A DNA stretch of 64,000 nucleotides from Bacteroidales bacterium (GTDB taxonomy: Bacteria; Bacteroidota; Bacteroidia; Bacteroidales; Marinilabiliaceae). A program made the translations under genes and the position numbers. Below the pieces are notes generated by a model. That model searched no databases and was not told the origin of the DNA. It was given only the letters and a program-made list of their open reading frames with translations. Location: positions 1 to 64,000 of the forward strand of contig JAKSLD010000007.1 of NCBI GenBank assembly GCA_024401395.1. Reading direction: 5' to 3'. Shown here in pieces: positions 18,589-25,661 of this stretch. Positions within the stretch are counted from its first letter, which is position 1, and every line of letters begins with the position of its first letter.

Positions 18589-19700
18589 GCGAATACAAGA
18601 TATAAAGCATACGTAGAATATTTACTTTCAGTAATTAACCGTTGTTGTTTTGAATGCTTATGCCTATTTGATAATTCAGATACCGCTGTTGTTACATTAC
18701 TCTCCAATGAATCTAGTACATCTACAGTTGACAGATATAATTTATTATAATAAACAATAGAATCGACAATCCCTAATGCGCTATATACTTTGGAAAGCTG
18801 TTCATACGAAGAGCATTGTTGATAAATGTCGCATCGCTCAGCTTTTCTATACAGCACTTCCAATGCTTTGTTGTATTCTCCCATACCGATTAGCCCTTCA
18901 ACTCTGACATAATTTACCCCATTGTCACCTCCTTGCAATTCTGCACTGTCACAAAACAAAATTGCTTGCCTGTAATCCTTGGTACACAATGAGCTCAAAG
19001 CTTTGATTCTGTAATATTCGTGGTTGTATAACTCATAATAGTATTCCTTATACAATTCCATTGAGTCCAGATACATATTCATACTATCTGTCATACATGA
19101 TAGGGAGTAACAGTATGCCAAAGCCGCATATTCTGAGCATAAGTATAGGTTTGACTGGTATAACTTGGCAATTTTAACTCCTTTTTTGTAAAATTCTATT
19201 GCACTTGCATTGTCTCGTCGTAAATCACTCATATATCCCATATAATTCCAGCACAGAAATTCATACCTCAAATCCCCACTCTTTTTAAAACACTCTTTCG
19301 CCTCACTATACCATCCTATTGCCGAAATATCGTTCTTCCGCATCAATATATGCCCCATATAATAATACGCCAATCCCTCATGATAATCATCCCTCGCACC
19401 ATTATTCCCATAATACTCCACCGCTGCCTGCGCCAGTGAATCGTCTAACTCATAATCCATCCTGTCTAGTACCTGATTCACCAGTACAGCATACAGCGCA
19501 CCTTCAGCCTCTCCCATTTCTTCCACCACACTGTCCTCCACCGCCGTCAGCATCTCAAAAGCCACCGAATCCTCTCCTGCCAATAAAGCTGAATCTGCCT
19601 GTTCCAGAATATTATATGCTTCTCCACGCTTTCCGCATCCTTCCAAAAACGACAAGCAGCCTAGCAGTACCGATATGATATATATATAGCTATGTCTCAT
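18192..19700 (-). CDS. membrane-anchored TPR regulator, mosaic paralogue (module B)
   Basis: 502 aa from the ATG at 19700 (a GTG precedes it directly). Lipobox-like 'LSFLEGC', TPR-like periplasmic region, one transmembrane helix ('YSTYALYLVFALIGVSLLL') and the same C-terminal domain as the paralogue. Residues about 35-150 and the last 125 or so are almost identical to the 9403-11178 product; the middle is unrelated. It is about 90 residues shorter because the membrane helix is joined almost directly to the C-terminal domain, without the paralogue's coiled-coil linker. It probably regulates module B. Confidence 0.75.
   Translation of the reverse strand: MRHSYIYIISVLLGCLSFLEGCGKRGEAYNILEQADSALLAGEDSVAFEMLTAVEDSVVEEMGEAEGALYAVLVNQVLDRMDYELDDSLAQAAVEYYGNNGARDDYHEGLAYYYMGHILMRKNDISAIGWYSEAKECFKKSGDLRYEFLCWNYMGYMSDLRRDNASAIEFYKKGVKIAKLYQSNLYLCSEYAALAYCYSLSCMTDSMNMYLDSMELYKEYYYELYNHEYYRIKALSSLCTKDYRQAILFCDSAELQGGDNGVNYVRVEGLIGMGEYNKALEVLYRKAERCDIYQQCSSYEQLSKVYSALGIVDSIVYYNKLYLSTVDVLDSLESNVTTAVSELSNRHKHSKQQRLITESKYSTYALYLVFALIGVSLLLKKSHNDGYTQAEYAKAFTTINSKVKIVMSGEVEDLKCKEQVHAIIEESIPSAIQTIMNKCPYLDEKDAVSLVMYWANLSSSMIGRVVFLSRGGAYKKLQNAIRRIEEEFGTKNMDEIIKNIFS
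19236..19577. repeat. 5' duplicated block of the TPR regulators (module B copy)
   Basis: 342 bp, gap-free partner of 10714-11055. Confidence 0.92.
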
Positions 19701-19787
19701 CACACGTTATTTTCACGTGCAAAATTAATAATCATTCCTATATTCCACAAAATAGCTCCCACTCTCTCTTCTCTTACCCCCTAAACA

Positions 19788-19985
19788 AAAAAATTGCGAT
19801 GAACAAGGGTGTTCTCAGAGTCTAGCCCGAGTCTAGTCCGAGTCTACACAAATAAAAAACTACGATGAACAACTACCCACGCTTATACTTCCAACTACAA
19901 AATTTACGATGAACGACTACCTTCCCTTATACTACAAAGGTATCAGAAAGGAACTCCACAATGCCTTGAGAGGAATCTCTCCGAT
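19788..19985 (+). repeat. 11-bp-phased intergenic element, copies 2-4 (cluster)
   Basis: Three heads, with ATG at 19799, 19865 and 19909. Spacings are 66 and 44 bp, both exact multiples of 11. The first tail is TGTTCTCAGAG, TCTAGCCCGAG, TCTAGTCCGAG; the third is CCTTCCCTTAT, ACTACAAAGGT, ATCAGAAAGGA, ACTCCACAATG. Heads 2 and 3 keep CGATGAAC but lack the AAGGG end. It lies between the galM terminator and the TPR regulator, both transcribed on the other strand. Confidence 0.85.
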
Positions 19986-20026
19986 CATTTTCTCCTTCAA
20001 TACCAGATGCTCCCCAAATGCTCGTA

Positions 20027-20066
20027 AATAAAAAAACTCCTGCCTGATATTTCTATCAAGCAGGAG
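20027..20066 (-). terminator. intrinsic terminator of the mmd-galM operon
   Basis: On the - strand, CTCCTGCTTGATA pairs with TATCAGGCAGGAG around a short loop (20037-20066), with one mismatch, followed by a T run (A run at 20027-20036 on the + strand). It starts about 30 bp after the galM stop. Confidence 0.85.
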
Positions 20067-20093
20067 CCGTATGTAATTAGCTTGTTTAAGCCT

Positions 20094-21140
20094 TTATTTC
20101 GTAGAGAACTTATAAATAGTCGTCTGTGTATAAGTCTCGCCTGGATTGAGCTCTACAGTAGGGAACTGTGGGTTGTTTGGCGAATCAGGATAGTGCTGCG
20201 CCTCAAGACAGAAACCTCCGAACTGCTCAAATTCTTTGCCATTTCTGCCAAAGCCTTTGTTGTTCTTGATCCAGTAGCCTGTGTAGAACTGGAACGCTGG
20301 TTCTGTGGTGAAGAATTCTAGCTTGCGGCCTGTCTGGTCATCCCATGCCTCTGCTGCCTTGCGAAGCTGACCATAATTGCCGTTTATCACGTAGTTGTGG
20401 TCGTATCCGTCCTCAAATGAATGAACTCTCTCTCCAATCTTGTGCTCAAATGTAAAGTCAAGTGGAGTGCCCATTACTGGAGCAACTTCTCCTGTAGGTA
20501 TGCAGGCGTCGTCTTTTGGAGTATACATCGAAGCCTCCATCAATACCTTCGTGTCAAGTATGTTGCCTTCGCCTCTGAAGTTGAAGTACGAGTGATTTGT
20601 AAGGTTGATGATTGTCTTCTTGTCGGTCGTAGCCTGATAGTCCAACTTCAGACTGTTTGTCTCATCAAGTGTGAATACTACAGTCGTTGTAACTTGACCA
20701 GGATAACCGTTCTCCATATGAGCACTTACGTATGACATACGAACACCGACAACTTTGTCTGACTCTATTGGCTCTGCTGACCAAATCTTTGTGTTGAATG
20801 AACCGATACCGCCATGGAGGTGGTTCTCGCCATTGTTAATCTCAAGTTGGTACTGCTTGCCGTCAAGTGTGAACTTGCCGAGTTTGATACGGTTGGCAAA
20901 ACGTCCTACAGTCGCACCAAAGTAAAAACCGCATGCGTTGTATTCTGGAGTGAGATATGTCCTAGGATCATCAAAACCTAGAACTACTTCTCCCATCTTG
21001 CCGTCTCTGTCTGCTGTTCGGATTGATGTGATTGTAGCACCAGCATTCGTGATGCTAACCTGCATCTTGCCGTTGTCTAGCGTGTAGAGAAATATCTCAT
21101 TGCCGTCAACCAAGCCGAATGAAGTCTGTTGGATGTTCAT
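20094..21140 (-). CDS. galM: aldose 1-epimerase (mutarotase)
   Basis: 348 aa, standard GalM length, no signal peptide. It interconverts alpha and beta anomers of galactose or glucose for the Leloir pathway. Family signatures are present: 'GRFANRI', 'NHLHGG' (substrate His), 'NLTNHSYFN' (catalytic acid His) and 'GFCLEAQHYPDSPN' with the catalytic base Glu. It is the last gene of the decarboxylase operon, 21 bp after mmdB, and this is followed by a strong terminator. The link to the decarboxylase is probably only co-transcription. Confidence 0.96.
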   Translation of the reverse strand: MNIQQTSFGLVDGNEIFLYTLDNGKMQVSITNAGATITSIRTADRDGKMGEVVLGFDDPRTYLTPEYNACGFYFGATVGRFANRIKLGKFTLDGKQYQLEINNGENHLHGGIGSFNTKIWSAEPIESDKVVGVRMSYVSAHMENGYPGQVTTTVVFTLDETNSLKLDYQATTDKKTIINLTNHSYFNFRGEGNILDTKVLMEASMYTPKDDACIPTGEVAPVMGTPLDFTFEHKIGERVHSFEDGYDHNYVINGNYGQLRKAAEAWDDQTGRKLEFFTTEPAFQFYTGYWIKNNKGFGRNGKEFEQFGGFCLEAQHYPDSPNNPQFPTVELNPGETYTQTTIYKFSTK

Positions 21141-21161
21141 AATATTATACTTTATATTCTA

Positions 21162-22319
21162 TTAACTGAAGAAACTTAAGATGATACCGGCTGCTACCGC
21201 AGAACCAATAACTCCTGCTACGTTTGGTCCCATAGCGTGCATCAAAAGGTAGTTCGTCTTGTCGTATTTCAAGCCTTCTACTTGTGATACTCGAGCCGAG
21301 TCTGGTACCGCCGATACTCCCGCATTGCCAATCAATGGGTTGATTCTGTTCTCTTTCTTTACAAAGAGGTTGTAGAACTTAACGAATAGTACACCGCCTG
21401 TCGTAGCAAGAACGAATGAGAAAGCACCGAGAGCAAAGATGCCAATCGACTTGAATGTAAGGAATGTAGTAGCTTGGGTAGATGCTCCTACGGTTACGCC
21501 AATCAGAATTGTCACTATGTCAATGAGCGATCCCTTTGCTGTGTCTGCCAGACGCTTTGTAACTCCACTCTCCTTGAGTAGGTTGCCAAAGAAGAGCATA
21601 CCGAGAAGTGGAAGTCCGCTTGGTACTAGCCAGCATGTCATCAAAAGACCTACGATTGGGAATATTACTCTCTCTCTCTTGCTTACCTTGCGTGGGGTCT
21701 TCATACGTATCAGACGCTCTTCTTTTGTCGTGAAGAATCGCATAATAGGTGGTTGGATAACTGGAACCAATGCCATGTATGAATATGCGGATATCGCTAT
21801 GGCACCCATCAAGTCTGGAGCTAGTTTCGATGAAAGGAAAATGGCTGTCGGACCGTCCGCACCGCCGATAATACCAATGGCTCCTGCCTCGTTTGGCGCA
21901 AAACCAAGTGCTAGAGCTATGGCGTATGCACCGAAAATGCCTATCTGTGCAGCCGCTCCAATCAATACCATCTTAGGATTGCTTATCAGTGCCGAGAAGT
22001 CGGTCATCGCACCAATACCAAGGAAAATCAATGGTGGATACACACCTTGCGATACTCCGAAGTATAGGTAGTTGAGTACAGAACCGCTCTCGTAAACACC
22101 AATCTTAAGGCCGTCCACAAATGGCGTGTTGCCAATCAGGATACCAAAACCAATCGGAATAAGGAGCATTGGCTCATACTCTTTGGCTACCGCCAGATAT
22201 ATGAAGAGAAGACCGAATCCTATCATCACTAGGTGCCCAACTGTAAAGTTGGCATACGCAGTGTATGTGAAGAATTGCGATATGCTCTCTCCTATGAATT
22301 CAAAGAATGAAGTTTCCAC
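21162..22319 (-). CDS. mmdB: Na+-pumping decarboxylase, beta subunit (methylmalonyl-CoA type)
   Basis: 385 aa, about ten hydrophobic segments. The OadB/MmdB/GcdB family is clear from 'GVYPPLIFLGIGAMTDF' and 'IGIIGGADGPTAIFLSSKLA', the conserved re-entrant region carrying the Asp that couples decarboxylation to Na+ export. The substrate (methylmalonyl-CoA rather than oxaloacetate) is inferred from the carboxyltransferase subunit upstream. In the inner membrane it removes CO2 from carboxybiotin and pumps Na+ outward. It follows mmdC by 35 bp. Confidence 0.95.
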   Translation of the reverse strand: METSFFEFIGESISQFFTYTAYANFTVGHLVMIGFGLLFIYLAVAKEYEPMLLIPIGFGILIGNTPFVDGLKIGVYESGSVLNYLYFGVSQGVYPPLIFLGIGAMTDFSALISNPKMVLIGAAAQIGIFGAYAIALALGFAPNEAGAIGIIGGADGPTAIFLSSKLAPDLMGAIAISAYSYMALVPVIQPPIMRFFTTKEERLIRMKTPRKVSKRERVIFPIVGLLMTCWLVPSGLPLLGMLFFGNLLKESGVTKRLADTAKGSLIDIVTILIGVTVGASTQATTFLTFKSIGIFALGAFSFVLATTGGVLFVKFYNLFVKKENRINPLIGNAGVSAVPDSARVSQVEGLKYDKTNYLLMHAMGPNVAGVIGSAVAAGIILSFFS

Positions 22320-22354
22320 TGTTAAAATACTTTTGGATTAATATTACCTGATTA

Positions 22355-22771
22355 CTAAAGCTGAATGAGTGCATCTCCCTCCATTACAGGGTCGCCTTTT
22401 TGCTTTAGAATCTTAGTAACTGTACCAGCTTGGGTAGCTTCGATGTTGTTCTCCATCTTCATGGCTTCTACTACCATCACAACCTGACCAACTTGTACTG
22501 TGTCGCCTACGTTGACTTTGACGTCGAGTACTACGCCTGGAAGTGGTGAGTTTATTGACTTGCCGCCTGCCGAAGGTCGTGGAGCCGCTGCTACTGGAGC
22601 CGTTGTACGCTGTGGAGCTGGTGTCGCAACAGGTCGTACTACTGGAGCCGCTGCTGGTCGCTCTATCTCTACGTCATACTTCTTGCCATTGAGTGTTACC
22701 TCTATGCCACCTTCTTTTTCCTCAACTTCTGCTGAGTATTTCTTTCCTGCAAGTTTGAAATTATATTGCAT
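22355..22771 (-). CDS. mmdC: biotin carboxyl carrier subunit of the decarboxylase
   Basis: 138 aa. A short N-terminal beta region is followed by an Ala/Pro-rich flexible linker (about 40-68), then a lipoyl/biotinyl domain with 'EAMKM' and biotinylation Lys105. It shuttles the carboxyl group from MmdA to MmdB. The Ala/Pro linker is typical of such carriers. The preceding gene ends 20 bp upstream. Confidence 0.95.
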   Translation of the reverse strand: MQYNFKLAGKKYSAEVEEKEGGIEVTLNGKKYDVEIERPAAAPVVRPVATPAPQRTTAPVAAAPRPSAGGKSINSPLPGVVLDVKVNVGDTVQVGQVVMVVEAMKMENNIEATQAGTVTKILKQKGDPVMEGDALIQL

Positions 22772-22791
22772 CTGAATAATCGTGTTTAAGG

Positions 22792-23646
22792 TTAGTGCTT
22801 CTTAAATGGGAACTGCCAATGTGTGGTGTTCTCGTTTTGTACGATAGTGAGCTGGCCTGCAGCATCGTCATGCGCGTCAAGCATATACATCGCTACTACA
22901 GCTGCTATGGCTGCTTGCTCTTCTTCTTCCTCAACTGCCTTGGCTTCTTTCGCTTTCTGCTTCTCTGCCTTGACTTTTGCTCTTGCCTCTGCTGTGGTCT
23001 CTCTCCATACGAAGAAATTGCCGACTGCCGAGAATACTATCGCAAGAACAACAAGAATGCCGAATACTACTGAGATGCTTATGAGTGCCATGCCGGCACC
23101 GTAAGGGTCTACTTCCTTGAAACGGTCTGAGTTGTTCTTCACAACCGCCATCTGGTTCGAGAATCCTTTGCTGTTCTCTTTCGGCGCTTCCCATGCTCCA
23201 ATACCGTCTATCGCACGTGCCAATGAACCGTTCTGTGGTACCTCACATGAGTCTATCACAATCTGGCCGTTCGACTCGACTAGGTATATCCACTTGGAAT
23301 CGTTTAGGTCAAAGGTCGTGTGCAATGGTCCTTCTGAACGCTTGCCGTCACAGTCAAATACAACGTAACCTCTAGGAAGAAATTGCGTGGATGTCAATCC
23401 TTGTGGGACTGGCGACTTCGTTAGCTTTTCCCTGTCGTTACTGAGGTATAGTCGAGCCATGTCAACCGTCGAATATGTCGGGTTGAATATCTCGACCCAC
23501 GCTTCTGTAACAGCTCCTGTAGAATCTCGCTCTACTTTGACCTCGTTTATCTTGAGGTCACTTGCTGTCTGTGCAGAAGCAACGGAATTCATCGCAATTG
23601 CACAAGCCAATGCGATGAACCCTTTTGCTATGTTTATTTTTCTCAT
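22792..23646 (-). CDS. decarboxylase gamma/delta subunit (OadG-like) fused to a lamin-tail domain
   Basis: 284 aa from the ATG at 23646. The frame is open upstream to 23778, but a start there would overlap mmdA and bury the signal peptide ('GFIALACAIAMNSVASAQ'). Residues about 27-140 read as a lamin-tail domain: 'LKINEVKVERDS', 'AWVEIFNPTYSTVDMARLYL', 'LPRGYVVFDCDG', 'FDLNDSKWIYLVES'. One transmembrane helix follows (about 188-210), then a Lys/Ala/Glu-rich cytoplasmic stretch and a short C-terminus. The single helix plus charged tail, and position between mmdA and mmdC, mark it as the OadG-type subunit that anchors the complex. The extracytoplasmic lamin-tail part is unusual next to classic OadG (about 80 aa). 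Confidence 0.85.
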   Translation of the reverse strand: MRKINIAKGFIALACAIAMNSVASAQTASDLKINEVKVERDSTGAVTEAWVEIFNPTYSTVDMARLYLSNDREKLTKSPVPQGLTSTQFLPRGYVVFDCDGKRSEGPLHTTFDLNDSKWIYLVESNGQIVIDSCEVPQNGSLARAIDGIGAWEAPKENSKGFSNQMAVVKNNSDRFKEVDPYGAGMALISISVVFGILVVLAIVFSAVGNFFVWRETTAEARAKVKAEKQKAKEAKAVEEEEEQAAIAAVVAMYMLDAHDDAAGQLTIVQNENTTHWQFPFKKH

Positions 23647-23674
23647 CCTGTAAATCTTGTGTGAGCTTGATCCA

Positions 23675-25225
23675 CTATAGTGGAAGGTTAGAGTGCTTAC
23701 GAGGCAGATTCTGATCGCGCTTGTTGACAATCGACTCCAAGGCTCTGATAATTCTGTATCGTGTATTTCTTGGCTCAATTACATCGTCAAGGTATCCATA
23801 TTGCGCCGCATTGTATGGATTTGCAAACAGGTCTTTGTACTCGTTGATTGCATCGTCCATATATTTCTGCTGCTCTTCTGGTGTGGCAAGCTCTTTGATC
23901 TTCTTGCTGTGGAGTACTTCTACCGCACCCTTTGGTCCCATAACGGCAATCTCTGCTGTAGGCCATGCATAGTTGACGTCTCCTCTCAAGTGCTTACTTG
24001 ACATTACGATGTATGCACCGCCGTATGCCTTTCTCAAGATGACTGTTACCTTTGGTACAGTAGCGTGTCCGTATGCAAAGAGCAACTTGGCTCCGTGAAC
24101 GATTACTCCACCGTATTCTTGTGCTGTGCCTGGCAGGAAGCCTGGAACGTCTACAAGTGATACGATTGGCAAGTTGAATGCGTCGCAGAATCGTACGAAA
24201 CGTGCTGCCTTACGCGATGCATTGCTGTCAAGTGTACCGGCATTCTTGGCTGGCTGGTTCGCGATGATACCTACCGAACGTCCGTTGAAGTGCGCAAAGC
24301 CAATAACGATATTCTGTGCCCAGTCTTTCTGCACCTCGAAGAACTTGTTGTCGTCTACGATAGCTGTGATTACTTGCTTGACATCGTATGGCTTGTTTAC
24401 ATCATCTGGAATTATCTCGTTCAATGCGTCTTCCAAACGGTCTACAGGGTCATTGGTCTCTACTCGTGGAGCTGGCTCTGTATTGTTCTGTGGAAGGTAT
24501 GAGAGCAGCTCTCTGATCATCTGCATAGCCTCCTCCTCGTTCTCTGAAACGAAGTGCGCTACACCAGACTTCTGACTGTGTACTGCTGCTCCTCCCAATG
24601 ACTCTTCGTCTACATCTTCGTATGTAACTGTCTTAACAACTTTTGGTCCCGTGAGGAACATATAGCTGTTTGTACGGTTCATAAGGATGAAGTCTGTCAA
24701 GGCAGGTGAATATACAGCACCACCAGCACAAGGACCAAGTATCGCTGAAATCTGTGGAATGACTCCCGATGCAATGATATTGCGCTCGAAAATCTCACCG
24801 AATCCTGCCAAAGCCGCTACGCCTTCCTGAATGCGGGCACCTCCCGAATCGTTCAAGCCAATAACTGGAGCTCCAACCTTTACGGCCATGTCCATTACCT
24901 TGCATATCTTCTTCGCCATTGTCTCTGACAATGAGCCACCCATAACCGTGAAATCCTGGGCAAATACGAAAACCAATCGGCCGTTAATTGTACCGCTACC
25001 AGTAACAACACCGTCTCCTGGATATTGGTTCTTCTCCATACCGAAGTTCGTACATCTGTGAGTTACGAACATATCGTATTCCTCAAAACTGCCTTGGTCA
25101 AGAAGTAGAGCAATGCGCTCTCTTGCTGTAAGTTTTCCCTTGGCGTGCTGAGCTTCGATGCGTTTTTCACCACCACCTAAGCGCGACTGCGCACGCTTCT
25201 GCATTAGTTTCTTTATTTCGTCCAT
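23675..25225 (-). CDS. mmdA: methylmalonyl-CoA decarboxylase, carboxyltransferase (alpha) subunit
   Basis: 516 aa, full length, first gene of the operon. It has two crotonase-like halves with the oxyanion-hole segments '[13 protein letters not shown]' and '[15 protein letters not shown]', as in propionyl-CoA carboxylase beta and MmdA. It moves the carboxyl group from methylmalonyl-CoA to the biotin of MmdC, leaving propionyl-CoA, the last step of succinate-to-propionate fermentation. Because PCC beta is nearly identical in sequence, the decarboxylase call rests on the OadB/OadG neighbours. Cytoplasmic. Confidence 0.94.
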   Translation of the reverse strand: MDEIKKLMQKRAQSRLGGGEKRIEAQHAKGKLTARERIALLLDQGSFEEYDMFVTHRCTNFGMEKNQYPGDGVVTGSGTINGRLVFVFAQDFTVMGGSLSETMAKKICKVMDMAVKVGAPVIGLNDSGGARIQEGVAALAGFGEIFERNIIASGVIPQISAILGPCAGGAVYSPALTDFILMNRTNSYMFLTGPKVVKTVTYEDVDEESLGGAAVHSQKSGVAHFVSENEEEAMQMIRELLSYLPQNNTEPAPRVETNDPVDRLEDALNEIIPDDVNKPYDVKQVITAIVDDNKFFEVQKDWAQNIVIGFAHFNGRSVGIIANQPAKNAGTLDSNASRKAARFVRFCDAFNLPIVSLVDVPGFLPGTAQEYGGVIVHGAKLLFAYGHATVPKVTVILRKAYGGAYIVMSSKHLRGDVNYAWPTAEIAVMGPKGAVEVLHSKKIKELATPEEQQKYMDDAINEYKDLFANPYNAAQYGYLDDVIEPRNTRYRIIRALESIVNKRDQNLPRKHSNLPL

Positions 25226-25396
25226 AATAACGTATCTTTCTAAACTTTGATGCTATGTGTCGAGCGTCGCAAAGATACAAAAAATACAACAAATGCAAAA
25301 AAAAGCAAACAAAAGCGTACAACCCAACTTCTCTTTGCCTCCCAACTCGCTCTCCTGAGCACTCGTCGAATGCCTCTTCTATATGGTCTGCTTAAT

Positions 25397-25506
25397 GAAA
25401 ATTTACGATGAACAAGGGACTTCTCTTATACTACAAAGGAACTCCAAAGGGACTACAAAGAACCTTCAAAGAGTCTACAAGGCACCCTCATAGCATCTAC
25501 AAAGCC
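25397..25506 (+). repeat. 11-bp-phased intergenic element, copy 5 (longest clear tail)
   Basis: The head at 25398-25418 is a full consensus match. Eight 11-bp units follow without a phase change: ACTTCTCTTAT, ACTACAAAGGA, ACTCCAAAGGG, ACTACAAAGAA, CCTTCAAAGAG, TCTACAAGGCA, CCCTCATAGCA, TCTACAAAGCC. It lies between the mmdA start and the nqr terminator. 25226-25396 shows no gene and presumably holds the mmd promoter. Confidence 0.9.
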
Positions 25507-25559
25507 CCTCTTTCCAGACATCTGTTCCCCACAAAAAATACCACCGCTCTTCTTTCTCT

Positions 25560-25598
25560 AATTCCTAATTATTGACTAATAATAAGGAATTAGGAATT
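25560..25598. repeat. inverted repeat AATTCCTAATT / AATTAGGAATT
   Basis: 11-bp perfect arms (25560-25570 and 25588-25598) around a 17-bp loop. It uses the same GGAATTA word that is tandemly repeated at 58-78. It sits just beyond the nqr terminator. Confidence 0.7.
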
Positions 25599-25637
25599 AA
25601 AAAAAATCGCTGAATAAGCTTTTGCCTATTCAGCGAT
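25599..25637 (-). terminator. intrinsic terminator of the nqr operon
   Basis: On the - strand, ATCGCTGAATA pairs with TATTCAGCGAT around a 10-nt loop (25606-25637), followed by a T run (A run 25599-25606 on the + strand). It begins 24 bp after the nqrF stop. Confidence 0.9.
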
Positions 25638-25661
25638 TCTATTTGTTGGCTGGATTGAAAA

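Noticed and set aside
9403-19700. Insertion sequence or transposon as the cause of the duplicated blocks
   Set aside because: No transposase, no terminal inverted repeats or target duplications at the block edges; edges fall inside the coding frames of homologous genes.
23647-23778. Extended N-terminus of the OadG-like subunit
   Set aside because: It would overlap mmdA by about 100 bp and hide a good signal peptide that starts at 23646.
21162-25225. Oxaloacetate or glutaconyl-CoA decarboxylase
   Set aside because: The first subunit is a propionyl/methylmalonyl-CoA-type carboxyltransferase, not the pyruvate-carboxylase-like OadA; glutaconyl-CoA type was judged less likely from the PCC-beta-like sequence and organism context, but is not strictly excluded.
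25408-25520. Annotating the MNKG frames as genes
   Set aside because: Most copies stop within 7-24 codons and the repeat unit is 11 bp, so coding is not supported at present.
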